Assembly (NCBI RefSeq): GCF_017876545.1
Contig: NZ_JAGIOD010000002.1
Coordinates: 992,001 to 1,056,000, forward strand
Length of the DNA stretch: 64,000 bases
Direction: 5' to 3'
Origin: Brachybacterium sacelli
Lineage (GTDB): Bacteria > Actinomycetota > Actinomycetes > Actinomycetales > Dermabacteraceae
Numbering within the stretch: position 1 is the first letter of the stretch; each line of letters starts with the position of its first letter. The notes beneath the pieces were generated by a model. The model was not told where the DNA came from, searched no databases, and was given only the letters and a program-made list of their open reading frames with translations. This document shows positions 16,301-26,971 of this stretch, in pieces. The position numbers were made by a program, and so were the translations under genes.

Positions 16301-18128
16301 TCACCCGCTCATGGGTGATCTCCTCGACCCGCCAGCTGGAGGTGCCCAGGGTGATCACGTCGCCGCGCCGCGACTCGTAGACCATCTCCTCGTCGAGCTC
16401 GCCGACCCGTCGGGCCTGCTCCTGACCGGCGGCCAGGAACACCGGGAACAGCCCCCGGTCCGGGATGGTGCCGGCGTTGGTGACCACCAGGCGCTGCACG
16501 CCGGGTCGCGCGGTGAGCACGCCGCGAGGTCGGTCGTGGACCAGCCGTGGGCGCAGCTCCGAGAAGGCGGTCGACGGGTACCGCCCGCTGAGCATGTCCA
16601 GCACGGCGTCGAAGGCGCTGCGGGGGAGGTCCGCATAGGGCGCGGCGGAGCGCACCACCTCGAGCCAGCGTTCGACATCGAGCTCGTCGAGAGCCGCGGC
16701 CGACAGGGTGTGCTGGGCCAGCACGTCCAGCGCGTTGCGCGGCACCTCGAGCGGTTCGAGACGGCCCGCGCGCGCCTCGCGCACCATCAGGGCGCTGTGG
16801 ACGACGTCCAGCGGGTGCAGCGGGTGCAGCCGTCCGCGCGAGACGTCCCCGACCCCGTGCCCGGCCCGGCCCACGCGCTGCAGCAGGGAGGCGACGGCGA
16901 AGGGGGAGGAGACCTGCACGACGCAGTCCACCGCCCCCATGTCGATCCCCAGCTCGAGGGTCGAGGTCGCCACCACGCACCGCAGCTCCCCGGCCTTGAG
17001 CAGGTCCTCGGTCTGCTTCCGCGCCTCCTTGGACATGGAGCCGTGATGGACCCGGGCGATCTCGTGCCCCGGGAGCTCGGCCTCGCCGTCTCCGTCGGCC
17101 CTGGCGTCCCCCTCGGCTCCCGCTCCGGTCACGTCGCTCGCCGCCGTGAGGTCCTCCGTCGCGGGGCAGAGCCGGCGGTGCAGCGCGTTCAGCCGGTCGG
17201 TGAGCCGCTCCGCCTGCCGCCGGGAGTTCGAGAACACGATGGTCGAACGGTGCGCCTCGACCTCGGCGAGCACCGCGCGCTCCACGTGCGGCCAGAGGGT
17301 GCCCTCCACGTCCTCCTCGTCGATCGCGTCCGGTGGTGGAACGACGTCGTCCATGTCGGGCACCGGCACGGTCACCCCGAGGTCCCAGCGCTTCGACCCC
17401 TCCGGGGCGACCACCCGGGCAGCGTTCCCGGCGGGGGAGAGGAACCGGGCGACCTCCGCGGCGGGCTCCACGGTCGCCGACAACCCCAGGCGCTGCGGGC
17501 GGCGGCGCACGGGACCCGGGCCGGCCCGGGTGATCAGCGCGTCCAGTCGCGCCAGCGAGAGCGCCAGGTGCACGCCGCGCTTGCTGCCTGCGAGGGCGTG
17601 GACCTCGTCGAGGATCACCGTCCTGACGTCGAGCAGGGTCTCGCGCGCGGCCGAGGTCAGCATGAGGAACAGCGACTCGGGGGTGGTGATGAGGATGTCG
17701 GGTGGATGGGCGATCAGGCGGCGCCGCTCGGAGGGGGTGGTGTCGCCGGAGCGCACGCCCACCCGCACCGGCGTGATCTCGGCGCTGTGGGCCGCGGCCC
17801 GTTCGGCGATCCCGGTCAGGGGCCGACGGAGGTTCCGTTCGACGTCGACCCCGAGCGCCTTCATGGGGGAGACGTACAGGACCCGCGTGCGCTCGGTGGG
17901 CACGTGCTCCTCCGTGCGGGCGAACATCAGGTCGTCCAGTGCCCGCAGGAAGGCCGCGAGCGTCTTGCCCGAGCCGGTCGGTGCGATCACCAGGGCGTCC
18001 TCGCCTCCGGCCACCGCCTCCCACGCCCCCAGCTGGACCGGTGTGGGGGAGCCCAGCTCACCCGCGAACCAGTCCCGGGTCGCCGGGTGCAGGCTCTCCG
18101 GCAGCGCGGGAGCGGGCGGTGTGCTCAC
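13392..18128 (-). CDS. lhr: Lhr-type ATP-dependent helicase
   Basis: 1,578 residues from GTG 18128. Superfamily 2 helicase core: APTGSGKT (49-56), DEVH (174-177), LSAT, a [11 protein letters not shown] motif V and QRVGRAGH motif VI, followed by the winged-helix and large C-terminal domain that mark the full-length 'Lhr-core plus CTD' actinobacterial enzymes (about 1,500-1,600 residues). These translocate 3'-5' on single-stranded DNA and are linked to DNA repair. First host gene after island 1; divergent from sodA. Confidence 0.95.
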   Translation of the reverse strand: MSTPPAPALPESLHPATRDWFAGELGSPTPVQLGAWEAVAGGEDALVIAPTGSGKTLAAFLRALDDLMFARTEEHVPTERTRVLYVSPMKALGVDVERNLRRPLTGIAERAAAHSAEITPVRVGVRSGDTTPSERRRLIAHPPDILITTPESLFLMLTSAARETLLDVRTVILDEVHALAGSKRGVHLALSLARLDALITRAGPGPVRRRPQRLGLSATVEPAAEVARFLSPAGNAARVVAPEGSKRWDLGVTVPVPDMDDVVPPPDAIDEEDVEGTLWPHVERAVLAEVEAHRSTIVFSNSRRQAERLTDRLNALHRRLCPATEDLTAASDVTGAGAEGDARADGDGEAELPGHEIARVHHGSMSKEARKQTEDLLKAGELRCVVATSTLELGIDMGAVDCVVQVSSPFAVASLLQRVGRAGHGVGDVSRGRLHPLHPLDVVHSALMVREARAGRLEPLEVPRNALDVLAQHTLSAAALDELDVERWLEVVRSAAPYADLPRSAFDAVLDMLSGRYPSTAFSELRPRLVHDRPRGVLTARPGVQRLVVTNAGTIPDRGLFPVFLAAGQEQARRVGELDEEMVYESRRGDVITLGTSSWRVEEITHERVTVSPAPGFSGRIPFWHGDGAMRPATLGRAIGEYLEEIAGQDLPQRERGLLELGLDDDARAQVHLLLERQEQSAGVVPSASRLVLERFVDDLGDWRIVVHCALGRRVTAPWALAISDRLQESGASQVQVVASDDGIVLRLPQGAAAPTARLVLFSSEVIEQTVQHLVGSSALFAARFRECSARALLLPRRVPTSRAPLWQQRQRSATLLDAARDHADFPMMLEAARECLLDEYDLPALTRFFEDLEAGRVEVLEVDVDQPSPIARAVMFGYEGQFLYDADAPLAERRTAALTLDQSVLAELLGTVSLRELLMPEAIAQVCADAQLLSPERAIRGAEDLADALRRLGPLSPAQVLARFERTEGAVDPLAARTAIDQLTDSGRVMPLRWHDEEHLALVEETGLWRDAAGAQVLPHGAEATLAPEVLEQVPDAAEQVVARWARSRGPFTVEELLEDLPVPPATARGALAELSARRVLAKGAFLPGRESEEWVDAGILRRIRRVSLAAARQDIAPVSPETFTAFTVDWHGIGATPGVHGGADAEDPSEAAEALADVVDQLTGLEAPLEVWREDLLPVRLGPSASHQLEEALGRGEVLATARRSGSAEPLVRLHLADALALGLDRDAVEAARASLAEDSLPSQVLEALEDAVGQVRLSDLAAAVRRRRGEERTLPLPQVADALEELALAGLATPDSLAALPGRGTSARSSPAPRRPGSSAARRGRRGAARLSASLLRAETDDSALASLTGPAALGRWSAVRVPAVDPSARRAARVALLVDRHGLLTRGAVASEGVPGGWSSVFRELADLEDSGAVRRGYFVEGLGAAQFAQTAAVDRLRTAPSPDRPVVLSAIDPASPFGAVLPWPEAGGGSRPQRRAGAHVVLFRGRAAAYLESGGRSLLWWSPEEREVEDEIAGVLAEAAGAGRLGRVSLERLDGLALTTPEAEQSAAMRRAVEALQRAGFSRSPKSLRFHGR

Positions 18129-18301
18129 GCGGCCATTGTCCCGCGACCGGACGACGAACGGGGCGGATCGGGAAGAAGACCGGGAAGCAACTCGGCAGCA
18201 CCGGCCCATGCCATGCGCGCCGAAAGGTGGAAGGATGGAGACGTTGCGCTCCGCGGACGGAGCGCGCGAGTACGACCGAACGTCTATCGAAAGGGACTGC
18301 C

Positions 18302-18931
18302 ATGGCGGACTACACGCTTCCGGATCTCGACTACGACTACGGGGCGCTCGATCCTTCGATCTCCGGGAAGATCATGGAGCTGCATCACTCCAAGCACCAT
18401 GCGACCTATGTCAAGGGTGCGAACACGGCGCTGGAGAAGCTGGCGGCGGCCCGGGAGGCCGGTGATTTCGCCACGGTGAACCAGTTCTCGAAGGATCTGG
18501 CGTTCAACCTCGGTGGGCACACGAACCACTCGATCTTCTGGAAGAACCTCTCGCCGGAGGGTGGGGACAAGCCCACCGGTGAGCTGGCGCAGGCGATCGA
18601 TGAGTTCTTCGGGTCCTTCGATGCGTTCCGCGATCACTTCACGGCGGCGGCGCTGGGTATCCAGGGTTCGGGCTGGGCGATCCTGGCGTACGAGCCGATC
18701 GGTGGCAAGCTCGTGATCGAGCAGTTCTACGATCAGCAGAACGGTGTCCCGGTGGCCACGGTGCCGCTGTTCCAGCTGGACATGTGGGAGCACGCGTTCT
18801 ATCTCGATTACCAGAACGTGAAGGCGGACTACGTCAAGGCGATCTGGAACATCGTGAACTGGGCCGACGTCCAGAAGCGGTTCGAGACCGCTCGCGCGAC
18901 CGGCTCCTCGCTGGTCATCCCCCAGGCCTGA
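18302..18931 (+). CDS. sodA: Superoxide dismutase (Mn/Fe family)
   Basis: 209 residues, ATG with AAAGGGA upstream. Metal ligands H28 (ELHHSKHH), H76 (GHTNHSIFW), D160 and H164 ([11 protein letters not shown]) are all present, and the sequence is of the Mn/cambialistic type. It has no signal peptide, so it is a cytoplasmic oxidative-stress enzyme. The codon use of the gene is notably uniform, as expected for high expression. A strong terminator follows 70 bp after the stop. Confidence 0.97.
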   Translation: MADYTLPDLDYDYGALDPSISGKIMELHHSKHHATYVKGANTALEKLAAAREAGDFATVNQFSKDLAFNLGGHTNHSIFWKNLSPEGGDKPTGELAQAIDEFFGSFDAFRDHFTAAALGIQGSGWAILAYEPIGGKLVIEQFYDQQNGVPVATVPLFQLDMWEHAFYLDYQNVKADYVKAIWNIVNWADVQKRFETARATGSSLVIPQA

Positions 18932-19000
18932 TCCGATCCGGGCCGGTCCCACCGACCGGCACCGATCCCGAGGGCGCTGCCTGATCAACGTCTCGTCGAT

Positions 19001-19037
19001 GCAGCGGCCGGTCCCCGTCACGGGGGCCGGCCGCTGC
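19001..19037 (+). terminator. Terminator after sodA
   Basis: 16-bp stem beginning GCAGCGGCCGG with a 5-nt loop (GTCAC) and one G-T pair. It is GC-rich without a long T run, as is common in actinobacteria. Confidence 0.75.
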
Positions 19038-19196
19038 GCGTACGCGTCGCCCCGCGCGGATCCTTCCTCCACAGGGGCCGCTCGTCCACAGGATCGCCGG
19101 GGGCCTGGTTCCGACACCTGTCCCTGAGGACGCTGAGGACCCTCGGCACCGAGCCGAGGCCGGGACGGAACCCGGCACCTCAGGAAGGACCACACC

Positions 19197-19682
19197 ATGC
19201 GCGACATCCACACCACCCTGATGGGCAACGCGACGGCCGATCCCACCCCGCGCGTCCAGGAGAGCGGCGACGACACCGCCCACGTCCGGATCGCCGTCAC
19301 CGGGCGCTACTACGACTCCTCGAAGGGCGACTTCACCGACCGCAAGACGGAGTTCATCACCGTCTACACCCGGCGGGCGCTGGCCCGCCATCTCGTGGCG
19401 TCAGTGAAGAAGGGCCAGCCCCTGGTGGTCACCGGGCGGCTCGGCAGCAGCGAATGGACCACGGATGAGGGCGTCCAGCGGTACAGCCTGACCCTGCAGG
19501 CCGAGGCCATCGGCCACGACCTCAGCTTCGGCACCAGCACTTTCACGCGTCCCATGAAGTCCGAGGACGCCCCCAACCTCGATCCCGACAGCGGGGAGGT
19601 GCTCCCGGAGACGCCCCAGGAGACTGATTCGGCACTCACCGAGGAGTCGGTCGAGGACCCCGACCTGGCACCGGCGTTCTGA
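19197..19682 (+). CDS. Single-stranded DNA-binding protein paralogue
   Basis: 161 residues with an N-terminal OB fold of SSB type (TTLMGNATADPTPRV... FITVYTRRALARHLVASVKKGQPLVVTGRL, residues 5-105) and an acidic C-terminal tail ending DLAPAF in place of the DDDIPF tip of housekeeping SSB. The protein is short and stands away from rpsF/rpsR/rplI, so it is probably the auxiliary SSB (SsbB-like). AGGAAGGA precedes the ATG; a small hairpin (CCTCGGC/GCCGAGG, 19,141-19,159) lies upstream. Confidence 0.88.
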   Translation: MRDIHTTLMGNATADPTPRVQESGDDTAHVRIAVTGRYYDSSKGDFTDRKTEFITVYTRRALARHLVASVKKGQPLVVTGRLGSSEWTTDEGVQRYSLTLQAEAIGHDLSFGTSTFTRPMKSEDAPNLDPDSGEVLPETPQETDSALTEESVEDPDLAPAF

Positions 19683-19688
19683 GGTCGC

Positions 19689-20228
19689 TCAGTCGGCGGG
19701 CCGCAGCGTCTGCAGCAGGGCTGCGGAAATGTCGGGCAGCAGCGCGGCGCCGAGGACGTACCCGTGCTCGGCGCCGCGGTGCACGGCTGACCAGGTGGTG
19801 CCGTCGGTGTGCGCGGCCACCACCACACGCAGCGCGCGCCCCTCCGGCAGCTCCTCAGCGCCCTCCTCAGCGCGCACGGACCACGCGGTCGGTGCGAGTT
19901 CGCAGGCGATCGCGCCACCGGCCGCCAGGTCCGGCCACTGAACGGTCGCCAGCGCGGAGAGCGGGTCCTCACCGCGGGCGTCCTGGGACCCGTCGTCGAG
20001 GTCGATCGGGGTCAGCTGCAGATCATCGGGGGCATCCTCGCCCGCGCCGTCGGCGCCGAGCAGCGCCGCCAGCGAGGGGGAGGCGGCCGTCAGCTCTGCG
20101 CTGCGGGCCAGCGCGAAGAGCCGGGGCGCGGCCAGCGGCCCGTCCTCGACGTGCCGGGCCACCTCGAGCACCGCGGCGGCGAGAGCGGCGGTGGGTGCGT
20201 CGAGCGGGTCCGTGTCGGGAGTTGTCAT
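19689..20228 (-). CDS. PPA1309-family protein
   Basis: 179 residues, no membrane segments. N-terminal helix PTAALAAAVLEVARHVEDGPLAAP and central YVLGAALLPDIS are characteristic of this actinobacterial family of unknown function, which commonly stands next to, and divergent from, the UPF0182 membrane protein, as here. Cytoplasmic; role unknown. Confidence 0.8.
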   Translation of the reverse strand: MTTPDTDPLDAPTAALAAAVLEVARHVEDGPLAAPRLFALARSAELTAASPSLAALLGADGAGEDAPDDLQLTPIDLDDGSQDARGEDPLSALATVQWPDLAAGGAIACELAPTAWSVRAEEGAEELPEGRALRVVVAAHTDGTTWSAVHRGAEHGYVLGAALLPDISAALLQTLRPAD

Positions 20229-20379
20229 CGGATCGAGAGGTTCCTCGCAGGTTGACCTGACAGAATGGTGGGGTCGCCGTGCTGGGCACGGCGGCACCAC
20301 ACTGTACCCGGAGACCGGTGCGCCTCTGCGAGGCCGCAGCGACGCCAGCGTCCCCGACACCGAGGCACCGAGGTTTTCC

Positions 20380-23300
20380 GTGAGTTTCTCCGCCCCCTTC
20401 GGCGACACACCCCGGCCGCGCCCGCGTCCGGCCCCCGACGCCAGCGCATCGACACCTCGGAGGATCTCGCCGCTGGGCATCTCCGCGATCGTGGTCGTGG
20501 CCCTGGTCATCCTGCTGGTCATCGCCTCCGAGGTGTGGACGAAGTACCTGTGGATGGATCAGCTCGAGTTCACCGACGTGCTCACGACCCGGTGGATCAC
20601 GCAGGCGGTCCTGTTCTTCATCGGGTTCGTGCTCTTCGCGATCCCGCTGTTCTTCAGCCTGCGCATCGCCTACGTCAAACGCCCCATCTATCCGCCGGTC
20701 ACGCGCGAGCAGGAGGCCCTCGAGCAGTTCCGGACCGCGGTGGACCCGCTGCGCCGGGGCCTGACCATCGCGGCGCCGCTGATCATCGGGGCCTTCGGGG
20801 GGCTGGCGGCCTCGCGCCGGTGGCAGGACGTGCAGCTGTTCATGCATCCGCAGTCCTTCGGGGAGACCGACCCGATCTTCCACAACGACGTCGGTTTCTA
20901 CGTGTTCACCCTGCCGGTGATCGATCTGGTCGTCTCCTTCGGTCAGTTCGTGATGCTGGTGGCGATCGTCGGTGCCCTCATCGGCCACTTCATCTACGGC
21001 GGTGTCGCCTGGGGCCAGGAGAGCGGGCTGGAGGTCACGCGCTCGGCACGGCGTCATCTCGGGGTGCTGGCCGCGATCTACGTGCTGCTGCTGGGCGCCG
21101 GCCACTGGTTCCAGCGCTTCGACATGCTGGTCAACCAGCACGAGCGCTTCCACGGCGCTTCCTACACGGACGTCCACGCGATCCTTCCCGCCCAGACGAT
21201 CCTCGCGATCTCCGCGATCGTGGTGGCGGCCTTGTTCGTGCTGTGGATCTTCCGCTCCGACTGGCGCATCCCCGCGATCGGCGCCGGGCTGATGATCCTG
21301 TCGACGCTGGCCGTCGGGAACCTCTACCCCTGGGCGATCCAGCAGTTCCAGGTCCAGCCCAACGAGCGCACCCTCGAGCAGCCGTACATCCAGCGCAACA
21401 TCGACGCCACCCGCGCCGCCTTCAACATCGACGACGTCGAGGAGGTCTCCTACACGGCGAGCACCGACGCCGAGCCGGGTGCGCTGCGGGAGGACGCCTC
21501 GACCACTGCGCAGATCCGTTTGATGGATCCCAACATCATCTCGCCCACCTTCGAGCAGCGTGAGGCGAACCGCCGCTACTGGGGCTTCGACGACGTGCTC
21601 AGCGTGGACCGCTACGAGATCGACGGCGAGCTGCAGGACACCGTGCTCGGCGTGCGCGAGCTGCGCCCTGACAAGTTCGAGCTCGACACGCGCTCCTGGG
21701 TCGACCAGCACATCATCTACACCCACGGCTACGGCACGGCCGCCGCGTACGGCAACCAGCGCAATGCGGACGGCGAGCCGAGCTTCCTGCAGTCCGGCGT
21801 CCCGGGCGAGGGCGCCTTCGGCGACTACGAGGAGCGGGTGTACTTCGGCCGTCACTCCCCGGACTACTCGATCGTCGGTGCCCCGGAAGGGCATGAGCCC
21901 GAGGAGTTCGACTACCAGTCCGGCACCGACGGCGAGAACGGTGGGGAGCAGGTCAACAACACCTTCCAAGGTGACGGCGGCCCCTCCGTCGGCGGCTTCC
22001 TCAACCAGCTGCTGTACTCGATCAAGTTCCGTGACCCGAACATCCTCATCTCCGACTATCTCAATGAGGAGTCGCAGATCCTCTACGACCGCGATCCGCA
22101 GGACCGCGTGCGCGAGGTCGCCCCGTTCCTGTCGCTGGACTCCCAGATGTACCCGGCGGTCGTCGACGACGAGCTGGTGTGGGTCGTCGACGGGTACACC
22201 ACCACCGACGCCTACCCGTACTCGCGCACCGCCGACCTCGATTCCTCGATCAACGACTCCCAGACCGATCCCGGGGAGTCCGCACAGAATCGCGAGCGCT
22301 CGGCGAACTACATGCGCAATGCCGTCAAGGCCACGGTCGACGCCTCCGACGGCTCCGTGGAGCTCTATTCCTGGGACACCGAGGACCCGATCCTGAAGTC
22401 CTGGGAAGAGGTGTTCCCGGACGCGCTGAAGCCCGCCAGCGAGATCAGCGGGGAACTCATGAGCCACCTGCGCTACCCGGCGGACTACTTCAAGGTCCAG
22501 CGCGAGTTGCTGGGCACGTACCACGTCACCGAGGCGGACGACTTCTTCGGCGCCCAGGACTTCTGGCAGGTCCCGCCGGACCCGACGCAGCCGGCACCGA
22601 CCAATGCCGACGGCAGCACGGGCGAGCAGGCCGCGCAGCCGCCGATGTATCTGACCATGCAGATGCCCGGCACCCAGGACCCGCGATTCACGCTCTCCTC
22701 GAGCTTCATCCCGGCCCAGGGGCAGAACGTGCTGACCGGCTATCTGGCCGTCGACTCCGAGACCGGGAACGCCGAGGGCAATCCGGCCGACAGCTTCGGT
22801 GACATGAAGCTGCTGGTGCTGCCTCCCACCAACCCGGTCAACGGCCCGGGGCAGGTGCAGGCGACGTTCAACTCCGAACCGAACGTCTCCCAGGCGCTGA
22901 ATCTGCTGCAGTCGGGCAACTCCGAGGTGATCAACGGCAATCTGCTGACCCTGCCCGTCGGCGGCGGTCTGCTGTACGTCCAGCCCGTCTACCTGCAGTC
23001 CTCCGCCTCCGGCGGCGGCACGCAGTATCCGCTGCTGCAGATGGTGCTGGTCTCCTTCGGCGAGAAGATCGGCTTCGCCCCGACGCTCGACGAGGCCCTC
23101 GACCTGGTCTTCGGCGGCGACTCGGGGGCGAGCGCCGGCGACGCCTCGGTCTCGGATCCCGACGGTGCCTCCGGCGCGGTCGACGCGGAGACCGGTGAGG
23201 GCACGGTCGAGACGCCCGAGGGGGAGGGGGACGCCTCCGGCGGCGACGAGTCGGCCGAGGGCGAGGCCCCGGCCGGGGATGCCGGCTCCGCCCAGGAGCG

Positions 23301-23490
23301 GCTCGACCAGGCGCTCGCAGACATGGACGCCGCGGTAGCCGATTCCGACGAGGCGATGGCCGCCGGGGACTGGGCCGCCTACGGCGAGGCACAGGACAGG
23401 GTCGCCGACGCCCTGAGCCGCGCCGTCGCTGCCAACCAGGAGCTCGAGGGCACCGGCACCCCGGCGCCCTCGGACGGAGGCGGGGGCTGA
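20380..23490 (+). CDS. UPF0182-family large membrane protein
   Basis: 1,036 residues from a GTG with GAGG 6 nt upstream; longer in-frame starts would overlap the divergent gene. The N-terminal 330 residues contain about seven membrane segments; the central 600 residues form an extracytoplasmic domain, and the C terminus is an acidic, Gly/Asp/Glu-rich linker followed by a helical tail (SAQERLDQALADMDAAVAD). Matches the UPF0182 family (COG1615), widespread in actinobacteria, function unknown. Confidence 0.93.
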   Translation: MSFSAPFGDTPRPRPRPAPDASASTPRRISPLGISAIVVVALVILLVIASEVWTKYLWMDQLEFTDVLTTRWITQAVLFFIGFVLFAIPLFFSLRIAYVKRPIYPPVTREQEALEQFRTAVDPLRRGLTIAAPLIIGAFGGLAASRRWQDVQLFMHPQSFGETDPIFHNDVGFYVFTLPVIDLVVSFGQFVMLVAIVGALIGHFIYGGVAWGQESGLEVTRSARRHLGVLAAIYVLLLGAGHWFQRFDMLVNQHERFHGASYTDVHAILPAQTILAISAIVVAALFVLWIFRSDWRIPAIGAGLMILSTLAVGNLYPWAIQQFQVQPNERTLEQPYIQRNIDATRAAFNIDDVEEVSYTASTDAEPGALREDASTTAQIRLMDPNIISPTFEQREANRRYWGFDDVLSVDRYEIDGELQDTVLGVRELRPDKFELDTRSWVDQHIIYTHGYGTAAAYGNQRNADGEPSFLQSGVPGEGAFGDYEERVYFGRHSPDYSIVGAPEGHEPEEFDYQSGTDGENGGEQVNNTFQGDGGPSVGGFLNQLLYSIKFRDPNILISDYLNEESQILYDRDPQDRVREVAPFLSLDSQMYPAVVDDELVWVVDGYTTTDAYPYSRTADLDSSINDSQTDPGESAQNRERSANYMRNAVKATVDASDGSVELYSWDTEDPILKSWEEVFPDALKPASEISGELMSHLRYPADYFKVQRELLGTYHVTEADDFFGAQDFWQVPPDPTQPAPTNADGSTGEQAAQPPMYLTMQMPGTQDPRFTLSSSFIPAQGQNVLTGYLAVDSETGNAEGNPADSFGDMKLLVLPPTNPVNGPGQVQATFNSEPNVSQALNLLQSGNSEVINGNLLTLPVGGGLLYVQPVYLQSSASGGGTQYPLLQMVLVSFGEKIGFAPTLDEALDLVFGGDSGASAGDASVSDPDGASGAVDAETGEGTVETPEGEGDASGGDESAEGEAPAGDAGSAQERLDQALADMDAAVADSDEAMAAGDWAAYGEAQDRVADALSRAVAANQELEGTGTPAPSDGGGG

Positions 23491-23517
23491 TCCCTGCCGT
23501 GGCCTGAGCCCTGCACG

Positions 23518-23565
23518 AGGACGCCCGATCTCCCCGGTCACCGACCGTGGGAGGTCGGGCGTCCT
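23518..23565 (+). terminator. Terminator after UPF0182 gene
   Basis: 16-bp stem AGGACGCCCGATCTCC / GGAGGTCGGGCGTCCT with one G-T pair and a 16-nt loop, starting 27 bp after the stop codon. Confidence 0.7.
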
Positions 23566-23667
23566 GCTGTCCACGCAGGTGAACGGCGTATGGACGTGGC
23601 GTGGCGCACGTTCGGGGGGTTTCGGTTGGACGCGGCACGACCAGGGCCGTAAAGTAGTGCATGTCGC

Positions 23668-23742
<75 letters not shown>

Positions 23743-23751
23743 GAGAAGAAG

Positions 23752-23783
23752 ACCCCTGGTCAGTGGAAACACTGACCAGGGGT
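23752..23783 (+). terminator. Terminator of tRNA-fMet
   Basis: Perfect 14-bp stem ACCCCTGGTCAGTG / CACTGACCAGGGGT with a GAAA tetraloop, followed by TTCTT. The next 260 bp up to the transporter hold no supported gene. Confidence 0.85.
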
Positions 23784-24044
23784 TTCTTGCATTGCGGGTG
23801 CGAGAGGCCAGTGAATCCTTGTCAATCCGGCGCCCGTGGGGCAGGATCGTCGTTCACCTCACCTGCACCAGGGACGTCCCTCCGGGACGCCGCCGTGGAC
23901 ACCCACTCGCAGCCGGGACGCCACGATCACGATGACGCTCGGTGCGAGGCCCGATCAAGGAGGCTCCGGCACGCCGGCGCCGCCGCGCGTCGGTCGGGCG
24001 GCACGGCTGCCGTCCCTGTTCCGTGACTCTCCTCAGGAGTCCTC

Positions 24045-25556
24045 GTGCCCACCGGCGACACCCCGTCCCCCTCCCCGTCGACCACCTCGCTCGCCGGAAA
24101 CCGGCTGGGTGTGGCCTCCGTCGTCTTCTTCATCGTCACCGCCGCCACGCCGATGACCGTCGTCGCCGGGGTGGTGACGACGGGATTCGCCATGACCGGC
24201 CTCATCGGGATCCCTGTCGGCTTCCTCGTCATCGGCGCCGTTCTGATGCTGTTCTCGATCGGCTACGTGAGGATGGCCCGGTACGTGACCAACGCCGGCG
24301 CGTTCTACGCCTACATCGCTCGCGGCATCGGCCGACCCGTCGGAGTCGGCGGGGCCTGGATCGCGCTGCTCGGGTACAACGCCCTGCAGGTGGGGCTGTA
24401 CGGGCTGCTGGGCTCCTCGGCCGCCCCGCTGCTGGAGCGGTGGACGGGCGTCCTCGTGCCGTGGTGGGGCATCGCCCTGCTGGTCTGGGCCCTCGTGGCG
24501 CTGCTCGGGCAGCAGGCGGTCGACGTCAACGGCAGGTTCCTGGCGATCCTGCTGGTCGCTGAGGTCGCCATCATCCTCGTCCTCAGCGTCTCCAACCTGC
24601 TGCATCCTGCCGACGGCCTGATCAGCGTCGAGGCGCTGTCTCCCGCGGGGCTGGTCGGTCCCGGCTCCGGGGCGATCCTCGGACTCGCCGTGCTCGGCTT
24701 CATCGGCTTCGAGGCGGCGACCGTCTACGCGGAGGAGAGCCGTGACCCGCTCCGGACCGTCCCCCGCGCCACGTACCTCTCCGTCGCGGCCCTCGCGCTC
24801 CTGTACACCCTGGCGTCCTGGGCGATGACCGTCGCCACGGGAACGGACGACATCGTGGCGGTCTCCCGCGAGCAGGGTGTCGAGGTGCTGTTCTCACTGG
24901 CGGGTGCCCAGTTGGGGGCCACTGTCGCGAACCTCGCCCAGATCCTGCTGATCACCAGCATCGTCGCGGCCGCAGTCTCCTTCCACAACACGGTGGCCCG
25001 CTACATGTTCTCGCTCGGCCGCGACGGTGCCCTGCCCTCCGTGCTGGGGCGCACCTCCTCGCGGTCCTCGGCACCGCGTGCGGCGTCCGCGGTGCAGAGC
25101 ACGATCGGGCTTCTCGTCATCGTCCTCTTCGCCGTCACCGGCCTGGACCCGCAGGTCCGGCTCTTCTTCTACGGCGGAACCTCGGGCGGGCTGGGTGTTC
25201 TGATCCTCCTGGTGATCACCGCGCTGGCGATCGTGCGGTTCTTCGCCCGCGGCACGTTCACGGAGGGGATCTGGTCCACCCGTGTCGCCCCGGTCGCCGC
25301 CGTCGTGGTCCTGGTCCTCGTGCTCAGCGCGGCGCTGGTCAACTTCGACGGTCTGCTCGGCACCCCGCCGGGCTCGGTGCTGCCGTGGCTGATCCCCACG
25401 ATCTACGGGGTGGTCGGCCTGGCGGGTATCGGCTGGGGCCTGGTCCTGGCCAGGAAGCGGCCACAGGTGTACGCCGCCGTGGGGGCCGGACCCGAGGCCG
25501 CACCTCGCGCGGACCGGGACGGAGCACGTGCTGCCGGGCCCCGGGTGCAACGATGA
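24045..25556 (+). CDS. APC-superfamily amino acid permease
   Basis: 503 residues from GTG 24045 (AGGAG upstream). Twelve hydrophobic segments; the first carries the conserved FFIVTAATPMTVVAG loop and the sixth GFIGFEAATVYAEESRDP, the signature of the APC family (basic amino acid/polyamine type). Inner-membrane secondary transporter; substrate not deducible. Its TGA overlaps the ATG of the GNAT gene (ATGA), suggesting co-translation. Confidence 0.9.
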   Translation: MPTGDTPSPSPSTTSLAGNRLGVASVVFFIVTAATPMTVVAGVVTTGFAMTGLIGIPVGFLVIGAVLMLFSIGYVRMARYVTNAGAFYAYIARGIGRPVGVGGAWIALLGYNALQVGLYGLLGSSAAPLLERWTGVLVPWWGIALLVWALVALLGQQAVDVNGRFLAILLVAEVAIILVLSVSNLLHPADGLISVEALSPAGLVGPGSGAILGLAVLGFIGFEAATVYAEESRDPLRTVPRATYLSVAALALLYTLASWAMTVATGTDDIVAVSREQGVEVLFSLAGAQLGATVANLAQILLITSIVAAAVSFHNTVARYMFSLGRDGALPSVLGRTSSRSSAPRAASAVQSTIGLLVIVLFAVTGLDPQVRLFFYGGTSGGLGVLILLVITALAIVRFFARGTFTEGIWSTRVAPVAAVVVLVLVLSAALVNFDGLLGTPPGSVLPWLIPTIYGVVGLAGIGWGLVLARKRPQVYAAVGAGPEAAPRADRDGARAAGPRVQR

Positions 25557-26149
25557 ACGACGTGGGGATCGCCCGGGTGAAGAACGGCGAGGTGGAGGCC
25601 GAGGACGTCGCGCGCCTCATAGCGACCGCGTTCAATGCGCTGGACGTGGCGGTGTGGCTCGTCCCCGATCCTGGTGAGCGGCTCGAGGCGATGAGCTCCC
25701 AGTTCGCGATCCTGGTCGCCCACGCGCTCGAGCACGGCCGACTCGACATGACCACGGACGGGCACGGCGTGGCGGTCTGGTTCGATCTCACCGTGCCGCT
25801 GCCCGAGCCGCCCCGATACGCGCAGCGCCTGCGCCGGGCCTGCGGTGCCCACATCGCGCACTTCGAGATGCTCGACGAGGCATTCGCACGGCACCATCCG
25901 GAGGCCCCGCATCATCATCTGGCCTTCCTCGCCGTCCGTGCCGGTCACCAGGGGCGCGGCCGCGGCACGGCACTGCTCGAGCATCACCATCGCGTGCTCG
26001 ACGAGGAGGGCGTCCCGGGCTATCTCGAGGCCTCCAGTCACGCGAATCGGGAGCTGTACGCACGGCTCGGCTATACCGAGCTCGGCTCCCCGTTGACGTT
26101 GCCGGAGGGACCGCACATGTGGCCGATGTGGCGTCCGCCGGCGGGATGA
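25553..26149 (+). CDS. GNAT-family N-acetyltransferase
   Basis: 198 residues. The acetyl-CoA loop is HQGRGRGTALL (motif A, Q/RxxGxG/A), followed by EASSHANRELYARLGY, the classic motif B end. The N-terminal half (ALDVAVWLVPDPGERLEAMS) matches the group of GNATs described for small-molecule acetylation. Coupled to the permease by ATGA; possibly acetylates or exports/imports the same amine, which is inference. Confidence 0.88.
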   Translation: MNDVGIARVKNGEVEAEDVARLIATAFNALDVAVWLVPDPGERLEAMSSQFAILVAHALEHGRLDMTTDGHGVAVWFDLTVPLPEPPRYAQRLRRACGAHIAHFEMLDEAFARHHPEAPHHHLAFLAVRAGHQGRGRGTALLEHHHRVLDEEGVPGYLEASSHANRELYARLGYTELGSPLTLPEGPHMWPMWRPPAG

Positions 26150-26255
26150 GGGGCGAGCTCCCCACAGCGCTCTCCCGCCGATGCGGTGGTGGGAGGCTCC
26201 GGCGGGTACTCCGTGTCCGGGCCGTACGGCTCCCGTGCTCTGGCAGGATTGCCGC

Positions 26256-26909
26256 ATGACGACGCCCTACCTCCCTGCGCCCCGGACACTGCTGTTCATC
26301 GGGGACTCGATCACCGACTGCTCTCGCACCGAGGACCCCGACTCCCTGGGCTACGGCTATGTGCGCCTGCTGGCAGAGCACTTCGCCGCCCACGAGCCCA
26401 CCGCTCGCGTGGTCAATCGCGGGATCGGCGGGAACAAGGTCGACGATCTCGTCGCGCGCTTCAGCCCGGACTGTCTCGACCACGATCCCCAGGTGGTCAC
26501 GATCTTCGTCGGGGTCAACGATGCCTGGCACCGCTACGTCCTGGGTGAGGACCAGCAGGTCACGCCGGAGGCCTTCGAGAAGGGCTACCGCTTCCTGCTG
26601 GACCAGCTCTCCGCCACGCGGCCGTCGGCCCCGGTGCTGCTGGTCCTCCCGTTCGCCGTCGATGTCAGCGAGGACATCGCCCGCATCCACGAGGACCTCG
26701 ATGAGAAGGTCCGCATCATCCGCGACCTCGCCCGGGAGTTCCAGCACCCGGTGGTCGACCTCGAGAAGGTCGTGGAGAGCGCCTGGACGGTGGGGCACAC
26801 CCCGGAGTCCCTCGCAGCGGACGGGGTGCATCCGACCATCGCCGGGCACCGCCTGATCGCCGATGCCTGGCTGGCGGCCTTCGCCGGAGTGGATCCTGCC
26901 CGCAGCTGA
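26256..26909 (+). CDS. SGNH/GDSL hydrolase
   Basis: 217 residues from an ATG with AGGA upstream. Block I FIGDSITD (nucleophile Ser), block II GIGGNKVDDL (oxyanion Gly), block III GVND (Asn) and block V DGVHPT (catalytic Asp/His) are all intact. No signal peptide, so cytoplasmic esterase, perhaps of the acetyl-xylan/rhamnogalacturonan acetylesterase type. Confidence 0.9.
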   Translation: MTTPYLPAPRTLLFIGDSITDCSRTEDPDSLGYGYVRLLAEHFAAHEPTARVVNRGIGGNKVDDLVARFSPDCLDHDPQVVTIFVGVNDAWHRYVLGEDQQVTPEAFEKGYRFLLDQLSATRPSAPVLLVLPFAVDVSEDIARIHEDLDEKVRIIRDLAREFQHPVVDLEKVVESAWTVGHTPESLAADGVHPTIAGHRLIADAWLAAFAGVDPARS

Positions 26910-26971
26910 CCCGACGCGCGGGAGGCGATCGGCCACCCTTCGTCGAGGAGACCGGCGAGGTCGCGGTTCGT

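Noticed and set aside
15810..18479. Long plus-strand frames opposite lhr
   Set aside because: Shadow frames; lhr on the minus strand has full helicase motifs.
20023..23574. Very long open frame (over 1,100 codons) on the minus strand opposite the UPF0182 gene
   Set aside because: Shadow of a high-GC gene: composition is Arg/Gly/Val-rich without domains, and the plus-strand UPF0182 protein is a recognised family.
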